Part shown: in pieces, positions 8,926 to 17,367 of the stretch
How the letters are laid out: the number at the start of each line of letters is the position of its first letter
How positions within the stretch are numbered: position 1 is the first letter of the stretch
The notes under the pieces: generated by a model
The model's input: only the letters and a program-made list of their open reading frames with translations
Databases searched by the model: none
What the model was told of the DNA's origin: nothing
Made by a program: the position numbers and the translations under genes
NCBI RefSeq assembly: GCF_009192735.1
Contig: NZ_VTFU01000004.1
Location: forward strand, 124,001-188,000
Direction of reading: 5' to 3'
Length of the DNA: 64,000 nucleotides
DNA from: Arthrobacter gandavensis
Lineage (GTDB): Bacteria > Actinomycetota > Actinomycetes > Actinomycetales > Micrococcaceae

Positions 8926-9332
8926 CGGCGGAACCGGAACCTGAGCTCTCCGTGACCGCCGCTCCCCCGCCCCCTGCGCGCGTCCGGGTTACCGCCCCGC
9001 GCAACGCACCGGCGTCGGCGGATCCCAACTCGGTGTCCCGGGAACTGGATGAGCAAACCGAAGTCGGCGAACTGTTCACTGGATCCCTGATCCGTTCCCA
9101 GCTTCGCCTGGCCATGGTGGTCGCCGGAGGTTTCCTCCTGATCCTGCTGGGGGTCCCGGTGCTGCTGGCTTTCCTGCCGGTCATCGCGGATCTCACGGTC
9201 TTCACGGTCCCGGCGCCATGGATCCTGCTGGGGGCGGGCGTTTACCCCCTCGTCATTATCTGCGGGGCGTTGTATGTGCGCAGCGCCTCCCGCAATGAGC
9301 AGCGTTTCCTGGATTTGGTGGACGATGAGTAG
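8922..9332 (+). CDS. Small two-helix membrane protein (DUF485-like partner)
   Basis: The 136-residue product starts in an ATGA overlap with the regulator. A Pro/Ala-rich N-terminus of about 55 residues is followed by two hydrophobic helices (about 62-85 and 96-117) and a charged tail (SASRNEQRFLDLVDDE). Its size, topology and position just before a sodium:solute symporter match the DUF485-actP arrangement upstream, so it is probably the small partner subunit. No confident family motif could be read. Confidence 0.7.
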   Translation: MTAEPEPELSVTAAPPPPARVRVTAPRNAPASADPNSVSRELDEQTEVGELFTGSLIRSQLRLAMVVAGGFLLILLGVPVLLAFLPVIADLTVFTVPAPWILLGAGVYPLVIICGALYVRSASRNEQRFLDLVDDE

Positions 9333-9350
9333 GCGCAGCGGAGCTCACAG

Positions 9351-10817
9351 ATGAACCCGATGACCGGATATGCCGCGCTGGCCGCCGTGACCGCGGCAAC
9401 GCTGCTCATCGGCGTCTACGGGCTGCGCATCTCCCGGACCACCGGGGATTTCTACGTGGCGTCCCGCACCGTGCGGCCGTGGTGGAACGCTTCGGCCATC
9501 GGCGGCGAATACCTTTCGGCGGCCAGCTTCCTGGGTGTTGCCGGGCTGATCCTGGTCTCCGGCGTCGACGCGCTCTGGTTTCCCATCGGCTACACGGCCG
9601 GTTATCTCATGCTGCTGCTCTTCGTCGCCGCACCGCTGCGCCGTTCGGGCGCCTACACCATCCCGGACTTCGCGCAGGCGCGGCTGGGCTCGCTGGCCGC
9701 CCGGCGGATCACCAGCCTGCTGGTGATCGCCGTCGGCTGGCTGTACATCGTTCCGCAGCTGCACGGGGCCGCGCTGACCATCCGCATTACCACCGGGTTG
9801 CCGGGCTGGGTGGGGTCGGTGGCTGTTGTGGTGGTGGTGTGCCTGAGCGTGGTCACGGGTGGAATGCGGTCCATCACCTTTGTGCAGGCCTTCCAATACT
9901 GGCTGAAGCTGGTGGCCATTGCCGTGCCGGTGCTCTTTGTCCTCTTCCGGCTTTCCTCGGCAGGCCTGCCGTGGACCGACGGCGGCGCCGTTTTTGCGGC
10001 GGCCCTGAATCCGGAGACCAAAGCGTCGCTGTACCGGAACATCTCGCTGAGCATAGCGCTGCTGTGCGGAACCCTGGGCCTGCCGCACGTCTTGGTGCGC
10101 TTCTACACGAATCCGGACGGGCCCTCCGCCCGGCGAACCACCCTGATCGTGCTGGGCCTGCTGTCGCTGTTCTACGTCTTTCCGATCATCTACGGCGTCC
10201 TGGGCCGCATCTACACTCCAGAACTGGCGGCGGGAGGCGCGGATGCCACGGTGCTGCTGCTGCCCGGACGGGTCTTTGACGGAGCGCTGGGCGACCTGCT
10301 CTCGGCTCTGGTGACGGCCGGCGCGTTTGCCGCTTTCCTCTCCACGACCAGCGGACTGGTGGTCTCACTCGCCGGCGTGGTCAGCCAACAGTTCTTCCGC
10401 GGCAGCGTGGGCGGTTTCCGGCTGTCAGCCTTCCTGGCCGCCGTCGTGCCCCTGGGCCTGGCGCTCCTGACCAGCTCCACGGCGCTGGCCGGCAGCGTCG
10501 GGCTGGTGTTCGCCTTCACTGCCTCCACTCTGTGCCCGCTGCTGGTGCTGGGCATTTGGTGGCGCGGGCTCACCTCCCCCGGCGCAGTCTCCGGCATGCT
10601 GACCGGAGCGGCACTCTGCGGCGGTGCCATGTTGGCCGGCGGCGCACTGGCCACGATGGGGCGGGCTGTTCCGGTGTGGCTGGAACAGCCGGCGGCATGG
10701 ACTGTTCCCGCCGCGTTTGCGGTGACGGTTGCAGTGTCCAAGCTGCGGCCGGATCTGGCTCCGGCCGGTGCCGCCAAAATCCTGGCCCGGCTCCATACAC
10801 CGGAACGACGGAATTAG
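9351..10817 (+). CDS. Sodium:solute symporter (monocarboxylate-type, second copy)
   Basis: A 488-residue SSS-family transporter with about 13 helices. It shares ActP-like segments: GGEYLSAASFLGVAG, VTGGMRSITFVQAFQYW and a GLPHVLVRFYTNPDG loop. It lacks the charged C-terminus of the 4713-6335 protein. It follows the small membrane protein by 18 bp and ends convergent with the DivIVA-like gene, with a short hairpin (10822-10837) between them. Co-transcription with the two-component system suggests that system controls it. Confidence 0.87.
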   Translation: MNPMTGYAALAAVTAATLLIGVYGLRISRTTGDFYVASRTVRPWWNASAIGGEYLSAASFLGVAGLILVSGVDALWFPIGYTAGYLMLLLFVAAPLRRSGAYTIPDFAQARLGSLAARRITSLLVIAVGWLYIVPQLHGAALTIRITTGLPGWVGSVAVVVVVCLSVVTGGMRSITFVQAFQYWLKLVAIAVPVLFVLFRLSSAGLPWTDGGAVFAAALNPETKASLYRNISLSIALLCGTLGLPHVLVRFYTNPDGPSARRTTLIVLGLLSLFYVFPIIYGVLGRIYTPELAAGGADATVLLLPGRVFDGALGDLLSALVTAGAFAAFLSTTSGLVVSLAGVVSQQFFRGSVGGFRLSAFLAAVVPLGLALLTSSTALAGSVGLVFAFTASTLCPLLVLGIWWRGLTSPGAVSGMLTGAALCGGAMLAGGALATMGRAVPVWLEQPAAWTVPAAFAVTVAVSKLRPDLAPAGAAKILARLHTPERRN

Positions 10818-10846
10818 CGCCGCGGCCGGGTGGCCGCAGGGCGAAA

Positions 10847-11425
10847 CTAGTCGATCGACGCCATCAGCTCGACAACGCGGTCCAGGAACGCATCCACCTG
10901 GGTTTCTTCGTATCCCTCCGGGCCCTTGGCCTCGCGGAAGACCGCCCGGCGGACAACGTCCACGCTCAGCGGCTTGTCGTTCTCGAAATACCCCAGCAGT
11001 TCATTGCACAGCGCATCAACGTCTTCGACGTTGTAGCTGGGCACCTTGCGCTTGCTGGGCCGGCGGAACCGCTCTCCGGGCTTGCGGTGCAGGCGGGCGC
11101 GAAGGACGGCCGACGTGCGGCCGATCTGCAGCAGCCAGGCTTCTTCGCCCTTGTCCTGGATGAGCTGATCCCGTTCACGCTGCGCAAACACGTCTTCGAG
11201 CCGGTCCAGTGCCGCATCCACGGCCTGGGGCTCATAGCCGGCCTTTGCCGGGTCAAACGCCATGGACCGGACGCTCCGGCTGGTGATGGGCTTTGCGGAC
11301 GGGCTTTCGGCGTTGTAGTAGCTCCGGGCCATTGCCAGGAACTCGTCAACCTGGCGCGTGTTGTAGCCGTATTCCCGACGCCCCACACGCTCAAAAGGGG
11401 CGCTGGCCTGCCGCGCTTCGTCCAT
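10847..11425 (-). CDS. DivIVA-domain protein
   Basis: The 192-residue product contains several DivIVA-type (D/E)VDxFL units: GYNTRQVDEFL (about 20-30), GYEPQAVDAALDRLE (about 63-77), YNVEDVDALCNELL (about 130-143) and GYEETQVDAFLDRVVELM at the C-terminus. DivIVA proteins recognise curved membrane and recruit polar growth or division factors. This one lacks the long coiled coil of true Wag31/DivIVA, so it is a small relative. It is the last gene of the rpsB-cdsA cluster. Confidence 0.75.
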   Translation of the reverse strand: MDEARQASAPFERVGRREYGYNTRQVDEFLAMARSYYNAESPSAKPITSRSVRSMAFDPAKAGYEPQAVDAALDRLEDVFAQRERDQLIQDKGEEAWLLQIGRTSAVLRARLHRKPGERFRRPSKRKVPSYNVEDVDALCNELLGYFENDKPLSVDVVRRAVFREAKGPEGYEETQVDAFLDRVVELMASID

Positions 11426-11553
11426 GTCTTAACTGTTCCTCTGTGGTCGTGCCGCTTGTGCCGAGACTGTTGGTAAAACCTGTATTCATCGTACGTTGCC
11501 GCTTTTTTGGGCCGCGGCCTGACCGTGGCGGAGCATCCGTCCGCCGGAACCGG

Positions 11554-12684
11554 CTACGCCCCTGTCAACAAGACAGAAAGCGTGAACACCACCGGCGATG
11601 CAAAGACCACCGAGTCGAGCCGGTCCATGATGCCGCCGTGGCCGGGCAGCAGATTGGACATGTCCTTCACGCCCAGCTCCCGCTTGATCATGGACTCCGA
11701 GAAGTCGCCGGCTGTTGCTGCGGCAACCGTGGCCACGGCAAGCACCAGGCCAAACCACCACGGCTGGTCCAGGAAAAAGAGCGCCGCAACGATTCCCACC
11801 ACTGTGGCGCCGGCAGCCGAACCTGCGAATCCTTCCCAGGACTTCTTCGGACTGATCTTCGGTGCCATGGGATGTTTGCCGAAGATGGCGCCCACCAGGT
11901 ACCCAAAGGTGTCATTGGCGACCACCAGGAGCAGCAGCACCGCAACGCCGATCTGGCCGTTGGGCTCGCCCAGCAGCAGCAGGGCGAAGCTCAGCAGGAA
12001 CGGAACCCACAGCACCACAAAGATGCCCGCAAAGATGCTGCGGACCGCGTCCTCGGCGGTGTCGATGGCCCGCCACAGCAGAATCGCCACCACCGTCGCC
12101 ACCAGGGCAAAGGCCAGCGATTCGCTGCCGCCAAAGTAGGCGGCAAAGGGCAGGGCAACGGTACCGACAAGGACCGGAACCAGGGGAACCTTGATGCCGC
12201 GGACTTCCAGGGCACGGCTGACTTCCCACACACCGACGGCCGCAAACACCGTGGCGATGGCAACGATGGCAAAGGGGAAGAACAGCAGGCCGGCAAGAAG
12301 GCCACCGAGCAGGATCACTCCGACGGCGGTGGCCGCCGGGAGGTTGCGTCCCGCTTTGGACGGCTTAGCCGGGCCCTTGGGCGGCTTGGGCGCCTTGGGG
12401 CCTTTGGCTGCCTTGGGTTCCTTGGCTGTCTTGGGCTCCTTGCCGGCGTCGGGCTTTTTGGCCGCAGACGCCACCTTGCCCGGTGAAGTCTCCTTGCCGG
12501 CGTCGGCCCCGCTGCCTGCGGGGGTCTCCCCCGGCTTTCCGGATGAACCGGCATCGCCGCTTGGCTCAGCGGCCTTACGGCCGGGCACAGCTCCGTCAGT
12601 AGCACTCATGTCCGTAGCCTTTGCTGCCGGGTCGGTCTCAAGGGACGCACCGCCAGCCTTGTTGGAAGGCAGGTCTTTCGTCAT
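11554..12684 (-). CDS. cdsA: Phosphatidate cytidylyltransferase
   Basis: CdsA makes CDP-diacylglycerol from phosphatidate and CTP, the branch point of phospholipid synthesis. The C-terminal signature is clear: KRELGVKDMSNLLPGHGG followed by IMDRLD. The membrane part has about eight helices. The first 115 residues form an unusual Lys/Pro/Ala/Gly-rich disordered extension (repeats of KEPK, KGPK and KPPKGPAKP), probably cytoplasmic. The start overlaps the frr stop, so the two are coupled. Confidence 0.93.
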   Translation of the reverse strand: MTKDLPSNKAGGASLETDPAAKATDMSATDGAVPGRKAAEPSGDAGSSGKPGETPAGSGADAGKETSPGKVASAAKKPDAGKEPKTAKEPKAAKGPKAPKPPKGPAKPSKAGRNLPAATAVGVILLGGLLAGLLFFPFAIVAIATVFAAVGVWEVSRALEVRGIKVPLVPVLVGTVALPFAAYFGGSESLAFALVATVVAILLWRAIDTAEDAVRSIFAGIFVVLWVPFLLSFALLLLGEPNGQIGVAVLLLLVVANDTFGYLVGAIFGKHPMAPKISPKKSWEGFAGSAAGATVVGIVAALFFLDQPWWFGLVLAVATVAAATAGDFSESMIKRELGVKDMSNLLPGHGGIMDRLDSVVFASPVVFTLSVLLTGA

Positions 12685-13241
12685 CAGACCTCGAGCAGCT
12701 CGGCTTCCTTGCGCTTGAGCAGATCGTCAATGGCGTCGGTGTGGGCCTTGGTCTGGGCGTCCAAGTCCTTTTCGGCGCGGGCGCCGTCGTCTTCGCCAAT
12801 CTCGCCGTCCTTGACCAGGCGGTCCAGGGCATCCTTGGCCTTGCGGCGGATGTTGCGGACGGAAATCTTAGCGTCCTCACCCTTGGTCTTGACGATTTTG
12901 ACGTATTCCTTGCGCCGGTCCTGCGTCAGCTCCGGCATGATGACCCGGATGACCTTGCCGTCGTTCGAGGGGTTGGCACCAACCTCGGAGTCGCTCAGGG
13001 CGCGCTCGATGGCCCGCAGCGCGGAGACGTCATAAGGCGTGATCAGCAGGGTGCGTGCGTCGGGGGTCGCGAAGGAAGCGAGCTGCTGGAGCTGGGTGGG
13101 AGAGCCGTAGTAGTCCACCAGAACCTTGGAGAACAGGGCCGGAGTGGCGCGGCCGGTGCGGATGGTGGAGAAGTCCTCTTTGGCGACTTCCACCGCCTTG
13201 TCCATTTTGTCGGTGGCCTCGGCCAGGGTTTCTTCGATCAT
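12684..13241 (-). CDS. frr: Ribosome recycling factor
   Basis: RRF splits post-termination ribosomes with EF-G. The 185-residue length is standard. The conserved pieces are [54 protein letters not shown] and the helical C-terminus. A frame ten residues longer exists, but the ATG at 13241 has AGGAG seven bases upstream. It lies between pyrH and cdsA, as in most actinobacteria. Confidence 0.96.
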   Translation of the reverse strand: MIEETLAEATDKMDKAVEVAKEDFSTIRTGRATPALFSKVLVDYYGSPTQLQQLASFATPDARTLLITPYDVSALRAIERALSDSEVGANPSNDGKVIRVIMPELTQDRRKEYVKIVKTKGEDAKISVRNIRRKAKDALDRLVKDGEIGEDDGARAEKDLDAQTKAHTDAIDDLLKRKEAELLEV

Positions 13242-13360
13242 GGTGTCTCCTAACACGCAAAAAATGTCCACTCAGGCGGTGGCTGGGCTCTCATATTCAT
13301 CCTAAGCCAAAAGCCCCGCGGTTCCCTGCACGAGCTTGCGGCGTTGGGGCGCCTGCGCCT

Positions 13361-13391
13361 CCCCGGCCGCACGCAGCAGGCGCGGCCGGGG
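13361..13391 (-). terminator. GC-rich hairpin between pyrH and frr
   Basis: CCCCGGCCGC pairs perfectly with GCGGCCGGGG around an 11-base loop in the 200-bp pyrH-frr gap. No T run follows on either strand, so it may be an attenuator or processing site rather than a full terminator. Confidence 0.4.
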
Positions 13392-13441
13392 ACGCAAGCC
13401 CCGCAGCCGGGAACCAGGGCTGGAGGCGAGGCGGTGCAACC

Positions 13442-14173
13442 CTAGTTCGAGACGATGGTGCCGATCTTCTCGCCGCGGATGGCGCGGGTGACGTTTCCTT
13501 CGCCTTCCATGCCAAAGACCACCATGTTCAGGTCATTGTCCTTGCACATGGTCATGGCCGTCTGATCCATGACGCGGATGTCCTGGCGCAGCGCGTCGTC
13601 GTAGGTGAGGGTTTCCAGGCGCACCGCGCTGGAGTCCTTGTTGGGGTCCGCGGTGTACACGCCGTCGACGCCGCTCTTCGCCATCAGCACCTCGTCGGCG
13701 TGCACCTCGAGGGCACGCTGGGCAGCCACGGTGTCCGTGGAGAAGTACGGCAGGCCTGCGCCGGCGCCGAAGATGACCACACGGCCCTTTTCCAGGTGCC
13801 GGATGGCACGCCGGGGAATGTAGGCCTCGGCAACCTGGCCCATGGTGATGGCGCTCTGCACGCGGGTCTCGACGCCGGCCTGCTCCAGGAAGTCCTGCAG
13901 CGCCAGGCAGTTCATGACGGTTCCCAGCATGCCCATGTAATCCGCCCGGGAGCGGTCCATGCCGCTCTGGGAGAGCTCGGCGCCGCGGAAGAAGTTCCCG
14001 CCGCCCACCACAATGGCAACCTCAACCTCGCCGACCGTCGCGGCAATCTGCTTAGCCACGGCACGCACGGTGTCCGGATCCACGCCGAGCTTCCCGCCGC
14101 CGAATACTTCACCGGAGAGCTTGAGCAGTACGCGTCGCCGCGCCAGATCGTTTTCTTTCAGGACGTGGGCCAT
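13442..14173 (-). CDS. pyrH: Uridylate kinase
   Basis: PyrH phosphorylates UMP to UDP. The 243-residue protein has the amino-acid-kinase-fold motifs [12 protein letters not shown] near the N-terminus, [11 protein letters not shown], and [19 protein letters not shown] in the nucleotide region. The ATG at 14173 follows GGGAGGCACA; an upstream extension to 14266 lacks conservation and runs into the tsf terminator. A terminator separates it from tsf, so it probably has its own promoter. Confidence 0.95.
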   Translation of the reverse strand: MAHVLKENDLARRRVLLKLSGEVFGGGKLGVDPDTVRAVAKQIAATVGEVEVAIVVGGGNFFRGAELSQSGMDRSRADYMGMLGTVMNCLALQDFLEQAGVETRVQSAITMGQVAEAYIPRRAIRHLEKGRVVIFGAGAGLPYFSTDTVAAQRALEVHADEVLMAKSGVDGVYTADPNKDSSAVRLETLTYDDALRQDIRVMDQTAMTMCKDNDLNMVVFGMEGEGNVTRAIRGEKIGTIVSN

Positions 14174-14234
14174 TGTGCCTCCCGGGGCGTAGTACGTGCT
14201 TGATAAATAGAGTAGAAAGCTGTTTTGGGCAGAC

Positions 14235-14264
14235 AAAAGGGGTGGCCACCTCGGTGACCACCCC
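14235..14264 (-). terminator. Rho-independent terminator after tsf
   Basis: GGGGTGG and CCACCCC form the stem, extended by a CACC/GGTG pairing. On the minus strand the stem is followed directly by CTTTTGTC. It ends the rpsB-tsf transcript about 40 bases beyond the tsf stop. Confidence 0.8.
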
Positions 14265-14307
14265 AATTGTTCATGATGACGTGTCCGTCAGGTCCAGGCC
14301 TTGTTGG

Positions 14308-15147
14308 CTAGGCGCCTACGCGGAAACGGGCGAAGGCGGACGGTGCGGTACCGGCCTCTTCGAGCACCTTTGCCACGGTCTTCTTGGCGTCCTTCGCGAA
14401 GGGCTGGTCCAGCAGGACAATCTCCTTGAAGAAGCCGGTCAGGCGGCCTTCAACGATCTTGTTCAGTGCGGCTTCGGGCTTGCCCTCGGCGCGTGCGGTC
14501 TCGTCAGCAATGCGGCGTTCGTTCTCGACCGTCTCAGCCGGAACTTCGTCCCGGGTCAGGTAGGTGGGAGCGTAAGCAGCGGTGTGCACGGCAATGTCGT
14601 GCGCAGCGGTCTTGGCTTCTTCGCTGTCACCGTCAACGGCAAACAGAACGCCAACCTGGGCCGGAAGATCCTTGGAGGTCTTGTGCAGGTAGGCGTCAAC
14701 GGTCTTGCCCTCGATGCGTGCAACGCGGCGGACGACAACCTTCTCGCCCAGGATTGCGCCTTCTTCGACAACAACCTCGGACAGCGGCTTGCCGTCGACG
14801 TTGTAGGCCAGCAGCGTTTCGGCGTCGGCGGCAGCCGACTCCACAGCAGCGTCCAGGACCTTGTCTGCCAGTTCGATGAACTTGGCGGACTTGGCAACGA
14901 AGTCGGTTTCGCAGTTGAGCTCAATCATGACGCCGACCGTGCCGTCGATGACCTTGGCAGCAACCAGGCCTTCGGCAGTGGAACGGCCTTCACGCTTGGT
15001 GGCGCCCTTCAGGCCCTTGATGCGAATGAGCTCCATGGCCTTGTCGGCATCGCCGTTGGCCTCGTCGAGAGCCTTCTTCACATCCATCATGCCGGCGCCT
15101 GTGCGCTCGCGCAGAGCCTTGATATCAGCAGCGGTGTAGTTCGCCAT
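14308..15147 (-). CDS. tsf: Translation elongation factor Ts
   Basis: EF-Ts exchanges GDP for GTP on EF-Tu. The 279-residue product shows the N-terminal UBA-like module (ALRERTGAGMMDVKKAL) and the EF-Tu contact TDFVAKSAKF, followed by the dimer-core domains. It lies downstream of rpsB as usual, separated by two strong hairpins. Confidence 0.96.
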   Translation of the reverse strand: MANYTAADIKALRERTGAGMMDVKKALDEANGDADKAMELIRIKGLKGATKREGRSTAEGLVAAKVIDGTVGVMIELNCETDFVAKSAKFIELADKVLDAAVESAAADAETLLAYNVDGKPLSEVVVEEGAILGEKVVVRRVARIEGKTVDAYLHKTSKDLPAQVGVLFAVDGDSEEAKTAAHDIAVHTAAYAPTYLTRDEVPAETVENERRIADETARAEGKPEAALNKIVEGRLTGFFKEIVLLDQPFAKDAKKTVAKVLEEAGTAPSAFARFRVGA

Positions 15148-15192
15148 TTGGACTCCAGTCCTCCCGTTATAAGTTTTGGTGAGCTTCCGCCA

Positions 15193-15274
15193 GCGCGGCT
15201 GGCCGGATAACTCCGGCCAGCCGCGCCAGCAGATACCCCGAAATCACCACAGCCTGGCCGTGGTGATTCGGGAA
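15193..15274 (-). promoter_or_regulatory. Two tandem hairpins in the rpsB-tsf spacer
   Basis: In transcript order, the first hairpin is at 15238-15274 (arms CCCGAAATCACCAC and GTGGTGATTCGGG, one bulged base). The second is at 15193-15226, a perfect 14-bp stem with an ATAACT loop. Neither is followed by a T run. Such spacers between S2 and EF-Ts genes often act as attenuators or RNase processing sites that let tsf differ from rpsB in output. Confidence 0.6.
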
Positions 15275-15281
15275 CTTCTAT

Positions 15282-16157
15282 TTACTTCTCTGTTGCGTCC
15301 GCGGCGGGTGCCTCGGCAGCGGCTTCGGCCGGAGCCTCAGCTGCTGCAGCCGGAGCGGCTTCTGCTTCCGGAGCGGCTTCAGCGGCGGGGGCAGCTGCGC
15401 CTTCGAGGAGTTCGCGCTCCCACTCAGCAAGCGGCTCAGCCGGTGCTTCGGTGTTACCGGACTTGTTGTGGCGGGCGATCAGGCCCTCAGCAACGGCGTC
15501 GGCGATAACGCGGGTCAGCAGGTTGACGGAGCGGATGGCGTCGTCGTTACCCGGGATCGGGAAGTCAACGTCATCGGGATCGCAGTTGCTGTCCAGGATG
15601 GCCACAACGGGGATATTCAGCTTCTTGGCCTCGTCAATGGCGAGGTGTTCCTTCTGGGTATCAACGATCCAGACCACGGACGGAGCCTTGGTCAGGTTGC
15701 GGATGCCGCCGAGGTTGGTCTGCAGCTTGGTGAGCTCGCGCTTCAGCAGCAGCAGTTCCTTCTTGGTGTGACCGGAACCGGCAACATCGTCGAAGTCGAT
15801 CTCTTCGAGTTCCTTCAGACGCTGGATGCGCTTGGCAACGGTCTGGAAGTTGGTGAGCATACCGCCGAGCCAGCGCTGGTTCACGTAGGGCTGGCCAACA
15901 CGGGTGGCCTGCTCGGCGATGGCTTCCTGAGCCTGCTTCTTGGTACCGACAAACAGTACGGTTCCGCCGTGGGCAACGGTGGCCTTGACGAATTCGTAGG
16001 CGCGGTCGATGTAGGACAGCGACTGCTGCAGGTCGATGATGTAGATGCCGTTGCGCTCGGTGAAGATGAAACGCTTCATCTTCGGGTTCCAGCGACGGGT
16101 CTGGTGTCCAAAGTGGACGCCGCTGTCGAGCAGCTGGCGCATTGTAACGACGGGCAT
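15282..16157 (-). CDS. rpsB: 30S ribosomal protein S2
   Basis: The 291-residue product starts [19 protein letters not shown], the universal S2 N-terminus, and contains [16 protein letters not shown] and [19 protein letters not shown]. The last 50 residues are an Ala/Pro/Glu-rich tail, common in actinobacterial S2 and likely disordered. The ATG at 16157 follows GGAAGGAGTGAC; a longer frame to 16214 is not conserved. Confidence 0.96.
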   Translation of the reverse strand: MPVVTMRQLLDSGVHFGHQTRRWNPKMKRFIFTERNGIYIIDLQQSLSYIDRAYEFVKATVAHGGTVLFVGTKKQAQEAIAEQATRVGQPYVNQRWLGGMLTNFQTVAKRIQRLKELEEIDFDDVAGSGHTKKELLLLKRELTKLQTNLGGIRNLTKAPSVVWIVDTQKEHLAIDEAKKLNIPVVAILDSNCDPDDVDFPIPGNDDAIRSVNLLTRVIADAVAEGLIARHNKSGNTEAPAEPLAEWERELLEGAAAPAAEAAPEAEAAPAAAAEAPAEAAAEAPAADATEK

Positions 16158-16589
16158 GTCGTCACTCCTTCCGGCAGCAGCAGGCGTGCCGAAGCACAGT
16201 GACTCTGCTGCCAATTGACGGTTTATAGCTGTACGCCCGGGCGGGCGAAGCTCCTGGTGCCCATCAGCTGAAATCTCAGCATGCCTCCCCTTGCCGGCTT
16301 ACCGGACCGATGGAAAGGCACCCGCGGCAATTCCAAGGAATAGCCGGGATAATTGGGACACGCGTAGTCAGATTCCTGTACCGGAAGCCGCTTGGGATTC
16401 GGTGAAACCAAGGCGGCGCCCTCCCTGCGGGCAGGGAACATGGCACAGCAAACTGCTTCGTCAACTATACACCAGCACTGCGGTGAATTTGTCCTCCCCG
16501 GCCCTGCCTCCCGCATGGTTTGGCACAGGTTGTCCACCGCCGCAACCGGAAGCCCTCCCCGCTGGAAGTATCAGGACCAAACTCTGGGG
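16158..16589. other. Intergenic region with the rpsB leader
   Basis: This 432-bp gap separates rpsB (minus) and the M23 gene (plus). On the minus strand a possible promoter has TTGACG (16464-16459) and CATGTT (16442-16437) with a 16-bp spacer, which would give a leader of about 270 bases before rpsB. That could hold S2 autoregulatory structure, but no specific fold was recognised. No convincing gene is seen. Confidence 0.35.
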
Positions 16590-17261
16590 ATGCACCTTTC
16601 CCCTCAACGTCCAGCCAGCTCACCCGGATCAGCACTTCAGCGGTGCAGTCCCCGGGTGTGGCCGCGCCGCCGCGGGATGTTGCCCGGCAGGACGCGGCAC
16701 AGTCACCGGGTGCGGAACCGGCTGGGACCGCTGGTCCGGGCCGCCCTAGTGGCGGCCCTGGTCCTCACAGCATCCGTCCCGCCCGCCGGAGGGCTTGGAA
16801 GAGCACTTGCAGGCCCGGCGGCCGCCGGCAGCTACGAACCGGAGTGGAGCTGGCCACTCTCCCCCACGCCCGGCGTGGTCCGCCCTTTTGAGGCGCCCCG
16901 GCAGCGGTGGTTGGCCGGACACCGCGGCGTGGACCTGGCGGCAGCGCCCGGAACACCTGTGCTCAGCCCGGCAGCCGGAACCGTGTCTTTCACAGGCTGG
17001 GTGGTGAACCGTCCGGTGCTGACCGTGGATCTTGGCGATGGACTCCTGGCCAGTTTTGAACCGGTGCTTGCTGAAAAATCCACCGGGGACGCGGTGGCCG
17101 AAGGTGAGGTGCTGGGACAGCTGGCCGATCCTGAGGCAGCGGTCCCCGGCCACTGTGCCGCATCCTGTTTGCATTGGGGGGTTCGCCTGAACGGGGACTA
17201 CGTGAATCCCCTGAATTACGTCACGGATCGGAGGCCGTCGGTGTTGTTGCCGCTGCGCTGA
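16590..17261 (+). CDS. Secreted M23-family (LytM-like) protein
   Basis: The frame is open from 16392; the ATG at 16590 gives 223 residues with a basic N-terminus, a hydrophobic segment (LVRAALVAALVLTASV) and a likely signal cleavage after GRALA. The LytM domain has HRGVD (His111, Asp115), a GTPVLSPAAGTV beta turn and CLHWGVRLNG (His195). The first His of the usual HxH is Cys193, and Cys189 lies four residues before, so a disulphide is possible and catalytic activity is uncertain. The ATG at 16677 is an alternative start. Confidence 0.75.
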   Translation: MHLSPQRPASSPGSALQRCSPRVWPRRRGMLPGRTRHSHRVRNRLGPLVRAALVAALVLTASVPPAGGLGRALAGPAAAGSYEPEWSWPLSPTPGVVRPFEAPRQRWLAGHRGVDLAAAPGTPVLSPAAGTVSFTGWVVNRPVLTVDLGDGLLASFEPVLAEKSTGDAVAEGEVLGQLADPEAAVPGHCAASCLHWGVRLNGDYVNPLNYVTDRRPSVLLPLR

Positions 17262-17315
17262 GGAGATCCCCCGGACGGCACACCCCGGCACACAACGGGA
17301 AAGCTGTTAAAGCAG

Positions 17316-17351
17316 GAAGGTGGCCGGCGCCTGCCGGGACTGGCCACCTTC
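17316..17351. terminator. Bidirectional terminator between convergent genes
   Basis: GAAGGTGGCC (17316-17325) and GGCCACCTTC (17342-17351) form a perfect 10-bp stem. It lies between the M23 gene (plus) and the acyl-CoA dehydrogenase (minus), where it could serve both. Confidence 0.65.
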
Positions 17352-17367
17352 TCACTGCGGGCTGATC

